Below are positions 21,909 through 32,588 of a stretch of DNA of 64,000 nucleotides, piece after piece. Within the stretch, counting starts at the first letter, position 1. Every line of letters starts with the position of its first letter. The DNA is from Sphaerosporella brunnea (lineage: Eukaryota > Ascomycota > Pezizomycetes > Pezizales > Pyronemataceae): contig VXIS01000027.1 in the NCBI GenBank assembly GCA_008704415.1, forward strand, positions 1 to 64,000, given 5' to 3'. The translations under genes and the position numbers were made by a program. The notes below the pieces were generated by a model that was not told where the DNA came from, searched no databases, and was given only the letters and a program-made list of their open reading frames with translations.

Positions 21909-22430
21909 TAGTCATCGACACCAACCGAGCCGAATGCAGCCATGAGGAAGGCTCGAGCAAGCTCGGGTTGTCAGCACATAGGCTCGTCAAGCCGCACCGA
22001 GCCGGAAAAGCTCCGAGCTTTGGCTCAAAGTGCAGTAAAATGTGTGATAGACGAGCCGGGAAATACGGTTGCACACAGCGAGATTAGAGGCGTCGCGAGA
22101 CTAGTATATTTCCCAGAGGTCTGATCCGCAATCAAAGGCTTCTCGTTCAGTTTCCTGCTCTGCATTGCCTGCATGGCCTCGCGTCGCCCTCGTCTGGATG
22201 CTCGTGGCCATCACCATGGCCACCAGCGACAACACCATGGGCACCATCCCCGCCTTCGATCTGGCTAGGTCGCTCTGACAGGGCGTAACCCGTGCTGTGA
22301 CCGGCCGCCCTCCTGTCGCTCTGCATGGTGGTCGAACATCGCTCTGCCTGGCCGCAATGCCCTCTCGATGACCCTCGCTCTTTCCCCCACATCCTCGTCC
22401 TCGCTATTGACATCACTCTTAGCTAGCTAG
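21909..22430 (-). mobile_element. Truncated hAT-1 copy, minus orientation
   Basis: It begins TAGTCATCGACACCAACCGA at 21909. It then matches, base for base in order, the reversed right half of the 10090-10870 element, including CATGAGGAAGGCTCGAGC. The minus frame at 22147-22416 parallels the 10330-10686 frame: SIARTRMWGKERGSS, then CSTTMQSDRRAAGHSTGYAL and a DGHEHPDEGDA stretch. The other terminus is missing; the copy runs into the minisatellite at 22440. Confidence 0.75.
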
Positions 22431-22439
22431 TCGAGCTAG

Positions 22440-22884
22440 GAAGAGTTTCGACGAGCTGGGACGAGTTTGGACGAGCCGGACGAGCTCGGAAGAGGTGTTG
22501 GGCGAGCTTGGAGGATCTCGGCTGGTTTGAAGGATCTGGGCGAGTTTGGAGGAGCTGGGACGAGTTTGGACGAAATGGGAGGACGAATAAGCATGAGTTT
22601 GGAGGAGCTGGACGAGTTTGGAGGCGCTGTACGAGTTTGGAGCAGCGGCGATGAATTACCAGGAGCGGGACGAGTTTGGAAGAACTGGGAGGATGAATAA
22701 GGATGAGTTTGGAGGAGCTTGACGGGTTTGGAGGAGATGTCATGAATCAAGAGGAGCGGGACGAGTTTGGAAGACCTGGGAGGACGAATAAAGATGCGTT
22801 GGAGGAGCTAGACGAGTATGGAGGTGCTGGACGAGTTTGGACGAGCTGGACGAGTTTGGAGGAGATGGGCGAGTTTGAAGAAGC
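22440..22884. repeat. GAGGAGCTGGACGAGTTT minisatellite
   Basis: A ~18-bp unit, GAGGAGCTGGACGAGTTTG, is repeated with much variation. A longer composite (GGGACGAGTTTGGAAGA followed by CTGGGAGGA(C/T)GAATAA) returns near 22560, 22675 and 22758. The plus strand reads as (S)LEELDEFGGA-type repeats and the minus strand as SSKLV/RPNSS repeats. Neither frame is continuous, so I treat it as non-coding. It fills the gap between a truncated hAT-1 and a hAT-3 end. Confidence 0.7.
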
Positions 22885-23191
22885 CAGGGCGGTCAATAGT
22901 CCGGCCGGCCGCCACATCAAACATGGCCCCACGGAGTGGGTCAGGTCGGGCCGGCAATTAGGCAAGCTCGGCAGGTTCCGGCCGGCATAAGGAAATCCTG
23001 CATATCTGATAGGTGCCGGCCGGTGCCCGTTATCCTGAATTAAGACCGGGTTTGTCATTGTGCCGAACGCGGGGCCACAAAAAGCGCTAATCGTTCGGTG
23101 CCCGTTCCGCCGCAGCTAAAGCGTTGATCGCAATCAAAAGACTGGTGCCTCACCGGCAGAATCTGCGGAGGTTTAACCCAAAAACTACAGT
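22885..23191 (-). mobile_element. hAT-3 terminal part, partial copy
   Basis: It starts CAGGGCGGTCAATAGTCCGG and is the reverse complement of 46030-46292. Shared features are the ACGGAGTGGGTCAGGTCGGG and CCTGAATTAAG blocks and the AGCTAAAGCGTTGATCGCAA segment. It is cut at the right by a hAT-1 end at 23192. Confidence 0.7.
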
Positions 23192-23300
23192 TAGTGATGG
23201 ACACAAGCCGAGGACAGTAGAGCCTGGCCCCCTGAAGAGCCCAGCAAGCTTGAAGGGGTTGCCAGGCGAGCCACATTTCGCCTCGAGCTTTAGGCTCGAT
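23192..23300 (+). mobile_element. hAT-1 left end, truncated
   Basis: TAGTGATGGACACAAGCCGA at 23192 and the GAGCC-rich sequence after it match the hAT-1 terminus. No right end was found. Confidence 0.55.
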
Positions 23301-23440
23301 CCAGGTGGTGGGAGAAGACCCTAGATGGCCGTGTGGGGCGTAAAATACAACAATATGCGTGATTGCGAAAGCCCTAAGAAAAGGCCAGTCACACGTCCAT
23401 TTCAACCCCCACTGCAACACACCCAGACCAAAAAATTACC

Positions 23441-23796
23441 ATGGTCGCACGGTCCCAGGCGGCTACCCCTTCAGCGGAAGACGTGTCCAAGACGACGGTG
23501 CGTAGTTGGGTTAATTGCTTCTGGATATCTGTTTGTCGGTGTAGACTGACCGGCAGGACTGGACACGCACTACAGAGTTTCCGGGGCGCGACGGTCACGG
23601 TGCACGCGAGGTTGGATTTGTACATTGCGAAACCAGAACCAGAATCTGGCCGTGGTGGCGGTCGAATCGTGGTCCGCGCGGAGTTAGATTATATTTTTTT
23701 AGAATCATCAGGACCCTTGAGAACCCTGACACCAAGCTGCGATGCCTCCGGACAGTCACCGAAATCCGCGAAATCATGTTATCGTTGCGACCATGA
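23441..23796 (+). CDS. Possible small two-exon gene, 98 residues
   Basis: The start is in good context (ACCATGGTC). Exon 1 (23441-23497, 19 codons) ends at a phase-0 donor, GTGCGT. The intron 23498-23556 is 59 nt, with a GACTGAC branch and a GGCAG acceptor. Exon 2 runs to TGA 23794-23796. The joined frame would give a short protein with a Trp/Arg-rich middle (RTRIWPWWRSNRG) and a helical end, RIIRTLENPDTKLRCLRTVT. No domain is recognised. The good splice signals are the main support; it may be a truncated gene or a fragment of a mobile element. Confidence 0.35.
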
Positions 23797-23849
23797 TCTA
23801 GCGCCCTGGGCCGTGGTCCAAGCTGGCGTCCATACGCACCCTGAATGCC

Positions 23850-26820
23850 GCTTGCAACTGCCCGTTCTGCCGAATCCAGCATTGCCGCAGGTATAGCGGG
23901 GTTCTCAATAGACTGCGCGCTGGAGCAGCTTATCCGGGAGCGCTGTGTAGGGCATTGTAGTCCAGCAGGACAAGCAGTCCCAGGAGAAGTAGGCTGCTAA
24001 TATATAATGCTGAGCAGCAATGTCTATGAATACAATGTCGGTCCCAAAGCGACTTGAACGTTGACAAGACCGAGATACGACAAGAAGTCGATAAATTCAA
24101 CGTCTTCACTATGAATCAGGGAGCCGCAGCACCCGTTGCATCGTCTACATAGGATCTCGCACACCGCATTTGCAGCATTCGGATATTTGAGTTTCAGGCC
24201 GCATCTGAGATATCGTGGAGACATTACACTCTAGGTTGTTTCAACGATGAGTTGTCTTGCCGAACCATGGCCTCGAACCTGATTGCTATTCAGATGCGGA
24301 TTGAGAAACATCCGTCATTGCGGCAAGAAGGGCTAAACCGAAGAGTGGGATGAAGAAGGAGCTCCTGGTTCGACGGTATTCGCATATGCCGCTGCAGAGG
24401 AGCATCATGGCGTCAAGACAAATCTAGACAGTTATTAATATTACATCCCGCAAGCCAACGCTGCTCGATCAGTGTGGTCAGTGTTCCGTTAGCAAAAGCT
24501 TCCGATGGGCGGGGAATGTGTTGGTGCCGCACCCGTGCGCCGTATGATGTTGCCTTTTATCACGAAAATGACATCAAATGCTACAAGTGATTGAAGCCCG
24601 CGAAAAAAAATCCCGCAACGACATGGGCGCCTCAAATGCGGACCAGACAACTGTGAGCTGGTTGTGTGGGGCTTCTGTTTCTCGGACTGTGGTCCTTTCA
24701 AAGTCTGAATGCATGCCCTCATGTTCCCATATGCGGCCCGATCACTGTTTTATTCCATCCGGTCCGTCCCGGACTATAGACTGGATCGGACCGACAGGTA
24801 CAATCCAATGCAGTCCGTGCTTTTGAAGGACCACCACAATCGAGTCTGATGCAGTCCACGGGTGCCAGTGACTGGGGAATACTGCGGTCGACTGCAGTCG
24901 ACTGAATGCTGATTAAGGTTGTGGGTATATGTATCATAGTAGACACATGCCGCGAGCCCAACTGCACCGGTGGACTTTGTGCCATGCCGCGATTGCCCTT
25001 GATTGGCCCGTGGAAAAGTTGAATCCTTTCGCCATCGCTCGTCATTCGCAACGTGTATCCATACCTATTAACCACTACCTGGGACGCTCAAACTTCACCC
25101 ACGTCCGATGCCCAAACTTCAACCAGTGCGCATGCCGCAACCCCGCCTTCAATGAGCATAAGCCAGAGTTCGTCTACCTCGCTTTTCCATACCGCGTTTT
25201 CCTCTATCGTGCCTTTGTCTATGACGCCTTCTTCCACACAGCCCAGTGATCCGTACGGTCCGTGCAGAACTGCAGACCGGATCGGACCGACTGGTATGAT
25301 CCAATCCGCGATGTTGCGATCGGCCACACCCCGCTGCTTCTGCTCCCGTCGGCGTCAGCGTCCAAACCATCAAATACACCATGTGGGAGATTTCGGCACG
25401 CAGTTTCAGTCCCCGCTCGTCGCTGGTGATGCGGTCGCCGATTTGAATCACCGCAACCCTCTTTTAGTATGGATGAACACGATCGCCTGCAGAATACCCA
25501 CCGTTTGGCTCATCGAGTACCGGTGAACCGGGGCGGCTGCTGTATAGGCAGGCTGTCTCGTCGGGTGGCGATACCAGGAGCCGGCATGGCATGTTGAGGT
25601 CGTGGGACTGCGGCAGTTAGGCGCTGTGGTCTCAGGTATCACCCGGCCAGCCGGGACTAGGTATCCAGCTCTGCGGGATCTCTGGATGTACCGCTTGTAG
25701 ATATTCTGCCTCCCTATAGATTTCCACGATGCAAGCGCCCACGGCCGCTCTCCGTATCCTGGCGCCTCGGAATAGCACGGTGCGTTGCTCGGGCCTGGCG
25801 CTGCGGGTGAGCAACATAACAGACCACGTTGAGGTGACAGGAATGGCATTATGCATAGTGCCGTCCAGAGGACTGTGCATCCGACCACGCGAGTGTCATC
25901 GAACATGCCCAAGTAAACAATCGACTCAGAGTAACCCTTCGTTCGCACCACGGCCGTGCACACCACCCGGCGACACGCCGCACACCGATATGGCTCAGCA
26001 AGGCCTGACTGTCGGAGCCGACCACCGCGCTGCATTGAAATATCGACCATCAATTGTACAGTCTCGACGATTCTGCGTCACAGTGAAATAAAACCCAACA
26101 GCCGCTGGACACACCGTAAGCGGCAGCGTGTCTCGCGGGAGTAGGTATCGCGGGTAAAAATCAGATCTGGGTACAGGCTCCCTGTATAGGTGGATCCTCT
26201 GAATCTGTTTCACCGACCCCGCTTCATCAACATGGCGAGCCCATCCTGGATATCTTCGACATTGTTCCGCATCCGTGCGGAAATCCTTGTATTGATGATC
26301 GTTACGTCCAGGCCGCCACTATGCCGTCCGACGACTACTATCGCCACGCATTTCTCTGTGTTCCTCCCGCAGATAAACTCTCTTGAAGGGGCAAGGCATA
26401 CCGCATGCGAATGCCTGTCGTGCGCCCCTGCAACGCGATATGGACAACGTTCCTAAGGGGCACCACACTTTCTCTCCTCTCTCTAGCCCACCGACGCACG
26501 CGGCCGAATGCAATACCATTTAAGCACAAAAATAGCGGTTGTTTTGATCGCAGAACGCAGCAGTGTGTATAGCCGCATGCAGTTTATCGGTTTATGAATG
26601 TATTGAAGGACCGCATTGTCCATCCCGCTTGGTCCCCAAAATTACTACTGTCGAATGGATATGCCTGTACGTTTTCACGCCCATGAGCGAGTCGTAGAGT
26701 ATTACGAGGCTCCGGGATACCGGATTACCCGTGCGGAGGCAAGGCGCATGTGGGTTGCTAGCGCGCAACCCGAACCCAACGCTGTGTAAGCCCACATCCA
26801 AGCGCCGACACGCAGCTCAC
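23850..26820. other. Stretch without an assignable gene
   Basis: 24740-25050 is the second copy of the dispersed repeat at 8600-9050. A direct repeat of ACCGGATCGGACCGACTGGTA type links 24775 and 25270. The minus frame at 25448-26053 (201 codons) is open but Cys/Ser/Pro-rich with no domain I know, and two other frames overlap it. I see nothing else. Confidence 0.4.
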
Positions 26821-26952
26821 CAGGGGCCCAATAGTCCGGCCAGTCCGGCTTTTGGCCTCCCCTGAACCAGACTGTTGGAAACGGGCTTTTGAAATTCCGG
26901 CCTGTTTGGACCAGGCTTTTTCGAGCGAGACCCAGGTGCCCACAGGGCCCGA

Positions 26953-27458
26953 TCAGGGCAAGAAAATTCCGGTGCCTACAGGGCCCACGAGGCACCTGAC
27001 CTGACGAATCATTGCTCTAACAAACCGGAAACGACTACATAAAGAAACTATGCTGCCATTTCCGCGGCCCCGCTGTTCCAAATCAACCAGTATTGCTTCG
27101 ACCTGGGAGCCCGGTCCATAAACCATATCTTCCCTCGCCCAAGATTTCACACATTCGATCGCTTCAATGACATCGTCACCCAGATTAGAACGCTGGTCTG
27201 TGATTGTGTAACGGCCTCCAGGAAGGTAGTCAGCACTGTACTGTTTGGGCATAAAAACAACGGTTGAGCTTACCCGCTGAAGACACACTCTGCCTCTGCT
27301 GACATCGCCGGTATAGCATTCAGTTCCACACCCGTGCGTGGAAGATCAGTTCTCAATTGGCCAGCTGAACCGGTAGACATCGCTTTGACCCAGTAGTCCT
27401 GCATTCCAGCAAACGTCTCTACTGGCACCTGCCGGGAAACACTTAAGTGCATCCACAT
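26953..27458 (-). pseudogene. hAT-3 transposase, C-terminal part
   Basis: On the minus strand the 27458-27270 frame ends in NAIPAMSAEAECVFSG. The 27288-26953 frame resumes with YTITDQRSNLGDDVIEAIEC and VKSWAREDM. Together they are the hAT dimerisation region. Between them is GTAAGC, then a TGCTGAC branch-like site and CTGGAG, which may be an intron of about 55-60 nt, though the phases do not join cleanly. The tail after the domain matches the ends of the 45628 and 47314 copies. The usual ERVFS arginine is Cys here (AECVFS). Confidence 0.75.
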
Positions 27459-27638
27459 GAGATCTGGTCATGCGGGGGGACTCTTCCATATCAGATGTCA
27501 ACAGGATTATTCAAGCGGGCTGGCTTCCAGCGGACGCAGGGATCATGCGCTATGGGGAATCGAGCAACAGCTACACAGAAACACTCTTCCGTTTAAGACG
27601 TAACTAGGTCAAACTGATGGTTGCATGACACGTTCACC

Positions 27639-28202
27639 TCAGTCGAAAGTGCTTGGCAGCCCGACAGCCCAACAGCCAGCCCGTCGTGATTTTGAGACAG
27701 CCGGGCTGTTACCTTTGGGCAGCCCGCCCGCACAGCCGGGCTTTTTGGGCCGGCTATTAGGAACACTGGTCAAGGCATACGACAGGGTGTAGAGCTGAAG
27801 GGGAGCGAACACGAACCTGTTGAGGACTAACCAAGCGGCATTGATAGATGTTAAAAGATGCTGCGAAGGGGTTGTTCCAGCATGTTGATGAAACAGACGA
27901 CGCTCTTCGAAGTGTGTTAAAAGCGGGTCGAAGGCAGGCAAAACCTCGAAAGCCATGCATGGACTCCCGCGTTTCTCTAGCTTTAAAGTCCAGGTTCTCA
28001 GAGGTTCGAGACACTCAACCATGAACTGCACGTCCTGCCAATCATCCAGAGTAAGCTCATCATGGTGTAGCGAGGTCGGCGAGATTGAGGAGGCCCGTTC
28101 AGGCCGAATGGCGAAGGAGATGAAATCTTCAAGCGGTTCCCAGAGACGAAGATCACAGACAATCGCTGCATAGTCTCCATCCCAGGCCACCGGAGTGGCC
28201 AT
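27639..28202 (-). pseudogene. hAT-3 transposase, central part
   Basis: The frame carries the central hAT region: LTLDDWQDVQFMVECLEPLR, then TWTLKLEKRGSPCMAFEVLP and AFDPLLTHFEE, followed by TSINAAWLVLNRF. It then stops matching at a small insertion whose end reads, on the minus strand, CAGTGTTCCTAATAGCCGGC (from 27768). The residues after that point (PKKPGCAGGL...) come from the insertion. The BED finger and first catalytic region are absent. Confidence 0.7.
27647..27768 (-). mobile_element. Small MITE-like insertion in the hAT-3 transposase
   Basis: One end is CAGTGTTCCTAATAGCCGGC (reversed, from 27768) and the other starts AAGTGCTTGGCAGCCCGAC at 27647. The interior is CAGCCCG/CGGGCT-rich. 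Similar AGCCCG-rich sequence occurs at 49310-49415. Target duplication was not resolved. Confidence 0.45.
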
Positions 28203-28509
28203 CCCGAAGCACGGGAAAGACGACTAATGCAAGGCCCAATGGCACCGGGTCATCCCGCTCCTATGCCGCTTAGGCAAGGTCATAGAGCGAGAGGTAAGCG
28301 GCGGACTGGTAAAAGCCGTTAAGTCAGACTCCTGGCTCCATGGGGGACAATTCGTCAGCCGAACCGGCAGAGCCGGTGTTGATTCGGTGGCGGTCCTCAC
28401 GCATCACGCTCAAACAGTCTGACAGGACCAGCACATCGTTGGCGTCCTGCTTATGGACGTCAAGGGTGCCTTTGACCACGTCTCCAAAGCAGTGCTGGTC
28501 CGAATGTGA
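28198..28509 (+). pseudogene. LINE reverse transcriptase fragment
   Basis: A single plus frame, with stops, encodes the start of a LINE reverse transcriptase: AIPKHGKDD, then LLCRLGKVIEREVSGGLV, QFVSRTGRAGVDSVAVLTHH and the motif-A block VGVLLMDVKGAFDHVSKAVL. MDVKGAFD holds the first catalytic aspartate. Motifs after A, including the YxDD box, are missing. It begins directly at the edge of the hAT-3 transposase. It is the same broad LINE type (Tad/I-like) as the RNase H pieces elsewhere in the window. Confidence 0.85.
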
Positions 28510-28519
28510 ATAAGAGTCC

Positions 28520-30030
28520 ATATGAATATGGCTCAACAATGGGGTAATTGTATAGTTGCGTACTTACTTGCGACCTGGAAGGAGAGGCCCTATTATCGCA
28601 AGGGAGGTTGCGGTTGTTTTGCAACATGACATAACGGCGTATGGGGATAGCAATACGCAGAGAGCTCAGAGCTGGTTTGGCACCGAAACACAGACCGGCC
28701 GTTTTCTGCAGTTTCCCCCTCACGCACGGGCGGCGACCGCAGGTCTCGGCGTTTTAACATTCCGTCAGGCGATGTCCAAAACGATATGCCCCCAGTGATA
28801 GGCTGAGCAAAACAACACAACAAGTGTCGAGCAAGGCGAGAAGATACCGCAAGATCGGGGGAAGAGTATCGTCAAGCGATACCCGGTACAAGGAATCACG
28901 ACAAGATCATTCCGCGAGTAGTAAGCTGTGCGGAACATTATGCGGGCATCACAGGGTAAGCCCGACGCGATTTGCCGATCTGCGCAATGACGAATAAAAC
29001 GACGACCTGCTAACGTGGCGACCAGCCGGCCGACTGGACGACCCACTGCAGGGGACTTGTGTAGCCACGCGGGCGGCGGCAATCAGGTTGCAAGTCCCGC
29101 CGCGGTGGCGGCCGCAACCTCCTGCCCGACCCTCGCCAACATCAACACCACCATAATGAGCACACTCATGCCCATCCACATCCCCGTGTCCCTGACAGTG
29201 TCGCAGCGGCGGCACGAGATTGGCGGCCCTGCGCACATGCGCATGTACACTGCCATTGGAGACCGGCAGAGATGACAAGAAAGCAGGAGAGAGCAGGTCC
29301 GCCGGACGAGGAGGAGAGAAACGGCGCGTCAGGAAAGGCGGAGGGAGGAGGCGTGAAGAGTGTTGTTTGCCCAGGCGTTTACGTGTGCGTGGGTCTGTGT
29401 GCTTCAAGCATTCTTGGGTGGTGGGATATCGCCTGACCGTCAGAGAATCGCTCATGGGCGCAGGTTGCGTGTCCGCCAGTCAGCCAGCGTGCTTCATCGT
29501 TAGCGGTTTGCCCCTATCGTGGAATTGCCGGCTCGACGTATCGACCGTATCGCCAGAGTGTCAATCCCCCTGTGGTGCGTATTGCCATATCATCAGTAGA
29601 TCGCCCGGGTCGTCAGTTCAGGATTCGCACCTCAATTGGTCCATATTAGCCTTATGTCGCATGCTGGCGCCGTATCGCCACGACAATTTTGCTGATGCAT
29701 TACAGCAATAATGGGCCAAGAGTATCCAGCAACTGACGGGTTGCGCAAGATATTGCATCAACATGACGCCGCGGGTGATCGGCGGTGAAAGGCATTTCAG
29801 CAAGATTACGCTATGACTTTGTTGCCAGGAATATTTTGTGCAAGATATTACCCATTGTCAGTTCGTTTGGGACTGCACTGACACTCGTGGACCATGTAGT
29901 CAGGCAAACGCTTATATGCAGTGGCGGCTCGAAGAGACGGACCTCTGGAATGTCGTGGGCAGCATATTCAGGCTCACTGTGAAGCTAGTATTTCGGGAGA
30001 GCACGAGCTGGCACTGCTAGCGGAGTCCAA
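28520..30030. other. Stretch without an assignable gene
   Basis: Open frames at 28949-29455 (minus) and 29220-29711 (plus) overlap and lack domains. No repeat ends were seen. The right part may be decayed 5' sequence of the Copia element that follows. Confidence 0.3.
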
Positions 30031-30039
30031 GCCGCGGGG

Positions 30040-30791
30040 CATGGATCCCAGGTCCAAGGGAAAATTTTTCGAAAGGGGAGACAGTCTCATCCGATAGCAA
30101 CACCGAATTGGCTGTGGAACACGCCCGACCGTGGGCAATATCACGCCAGGTCGTGTCGCAGGAGGATGACTTCGCCGAGTTGATGCACCCGAAATACATG
30201 AATAGATGCAGCCAGGAAGTGTCTCATGACTTTGTGGCCACGGCAATCATACCTTGCCATCCCCCACGTGGCAACTAGTCAGCATTTGGCACCATGGTAA
30301 AAGCACCAGCCTGCGGAACAGTCACTTGCGAGCACGTAATGCGCAGGTTGGAGAGCTTCGCAGGCGGCAAGCCCAAAGAACAGGGCAACTGTCGCGGTGA
30401 TACAGCGCTTTCCACTCCCAGGAAACGCGGCAGCAGAGGCCGCATATGGAGCAAGCGCGACGATAATGACAATGACGACGATGAACGTGTTGAGAGGACC
30501 AGTGGCATCCAGTGCTACTGTTGCGGCCGGTCCTGTCATAAGCGCTCCGACTGCGTTACGATGAGGTCCGGTATGACTGACATGAAAAATTTGAACCACG
30601 ACACGAGTATCCAGTCGAGGGACATGCGAAACAATCGTGGCGGCAAGAGTCGACAGCGGACCGCTGCCTGGGTTGCGGACGAGCAGGGAAATGACGATGT
30701 CGAGGACTTTCTCATGATTCCAATGCAGGAGCCTGCACCTATCCACGTGTCCCTGACGATGCCGTCGATGGCATCACTGATGTCCGCGTAA
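30040..30791 (+). pseudogene. Copia gag fragment with zinc knuckle
   Basis: The frame 30294-30791 carries CYCCGRSCHKRSDC, a C-x2-C-x4-H-x4-C knuckle, after an acidic/basic linker. It is followed by the acidic stretch ADEQGNDDVEDF that commonly precedes the Copia protease. Upstream, in a frame broken by stops, VSHDFVATAIIPCHPP and TCEHVMRRLESFAGG fit the Copia capsid pattern. No protease, integrase or reverse transcriptase follows, so the element is truncated. LTRs were not found. Confidence 0.6.
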
Positions 30792-30799
30792 CGCATTCC

Positions 30800-32585
30800 G
30801 ATGATTGCCGAGTGGCGAACTACGACGCGAACCACGGCGAGTCGGCGCTAACCGGGCACTGGCTGCCAACAAAGATCGGAGATGAAGGTACACAGCCCTG
30901 CCCAAAGAGTGCCGATTGGACCCTCGAAGGGTGTCGGTTGTCGACAAGTTTGCGAAAAACCGAGCACGAACGGCAACGGTGATTTGACTTCTGGAGAGGC
31001 TACCGCTCGTCGAGAACGGTACGATGAATGGCGTCCGCGGTGGAGACTACCCTGTCCGATGATGGCGCCGATCCAGCTCAGAGAGGAACATGACCAGCGA
31101 CAAAGTTGCGGTGAAGTGCACATCGAGCGGCACTGACTCGCCGTGAGCGTCTCAAACGAGATCTGCGATGGGCGAAAGGCAAATCCCTCGATGATGCTTC
31201 TTCGACTGCTCTTAATGGCAAGAATGGGGGACCGCTGAATTGAGGACGCAGAATACACAGTACAGGCAGCACCAGATGCATTCAGCTTACCGATGGAGCG
31301 CAATGCTGGAAGTGTCATCGCTGTCATAACCATGCTGTTCTTCCCACTCGATTCGAGTCTCACCTAGGACAGCACGCCGACACCTAGCAGTGGAAAAGCG
31401 ACAACCATGATCACCCTGCAAGCTGGTCGCTGATGACCGTGCCGATATCGCACGAAACGATTCCGTCATTCACTTTCCACAGATTGCGGTCTCCACCAAT
31501 GTCGACCGCCCTGTTCCAACCGTCTGCAGAGATGACAGCGGCAACGCCCATCGGTCTGGGCCACCACATAATGTCACCCTGTGCGCCCAATCCGCGAGCA
31601 CCCATTGTTCGACTGCCTCCTCTATGGGGACCGGATATGGTTCTGGCCGTCGGCATGCTGAGATATCATCGTCGTAGATGGCGAGTTCGGACTCGAGTTC
31701 TGCTGCGACGGTGATTACTGGCTGCACAGGAAACGGAGATCAAAAACGCACGCTGAGTGTTGGTAGCGTTGCGTGTACCGATTGTCGATGATTATCAAGG
31801 GAAAGCCGTGCGTGGGGCGGCAGTATCGCGGATTCCGGACGGCGCCATTCACGCTGAGTGGCCTCTGACGTTGAGCTTGGATTCGTAACACCCGTTTCTG
31901 GCACATTCTGGGTCAAACGGGTTGTCTCACTGTCTGGTAAGGAGCATAAATCTCCCTGGCTCAACCGAGACAGCGGCGCCATCGTCAGATAAGTGACCCG
32001 CAACGCTGATACAGAGCTGGTGCGGGGTTCCAAGAGAGAGATATTCAGGAGGAATGCGCGTAGGAGACCGCCACAAGTCGTGATGCTGTCACGGTCAGGC
32101 AGCTGGCGACGGCATGCAGCCTGGGTTGAACAGCTTTCACTTCAAGAGCGGGCGATTATAAACTGAGAAGCGTGGCTTGACACTCGGGTACAGTATCAGA
32201 GCAACGGTTGTTGGGACGGGAGGAAGTTTGGTCGCAGAGGGGGGGTGCGATCGATGATATCCGAAAGCAAATCACCATTCATGGCGGGTTTTGAGGGTCT
32301 GACAAGGGACGCCGGGTGGGCTGTTAAGGCGTATACCCTTCCTTGTGAGTTTGTCCCCCATTCACGGCCCAGTTTTGCAGCCGTTTTCCCCAGACGTGGT
32401 GATTTCCGAACCATCTCAGGTGTCAGCGGCAGTGTTTGTGATTCGTTCGTTGATCACTCTTGATCACTTTGTTTGTTTGGGTAACAGAGCCCTAACCCTT
32501 ACACCGCCAACTTCGGCTACTTCAACTCCTCCATGTTGCAAACAGTCATCCCTTACAATCACACCCCTCTTCCGTCGCTCTTCTT
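30800..32585. other. Stretch without an assignable gene
   Basis: The minus frame 30848-31363 and overlapping frames at 31411-32033 have no recognised domain. A short telomere-like CCCTAACCCTTAC occurs at 32487. The right 150 bp probably hold the promoter and leader of the HNH gene. Confidence 0.35.
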
Positions 32586-32588
32586 CCA

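Larger units (their letters stand above)
26821..28196 (-). mobile_element. hAT-3 element bearing transposase, partial
   Basis: The terminus CAGGGGCCCAATAGTCCGGC at 26821 belongs to the hAT-3 family. The AAACGGGCTTTTGAAAT and GGACCAGGCTTTTT blocks also occur at 45635 and 47370. Transposase coding sequence follows on the minus strand, so this is the family's best coding copy. The other terminus is missing: the right side abuts a LINE reverse transcriptase piece at 28198. Confidence 0.65.

Noticed and set aside
25448..26053. 201-codon minus frame, Cys/Pro/Ser-rich
   Set aside because: No family pattern; two other frames overlap it with similar quality. Mentioned only within the gap entry.
30848..31363. 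171-codon minus frame next to Copia gag
   Set aside because: No Copia or other domain in this frame; likely a chance frame in decayed element sequence.
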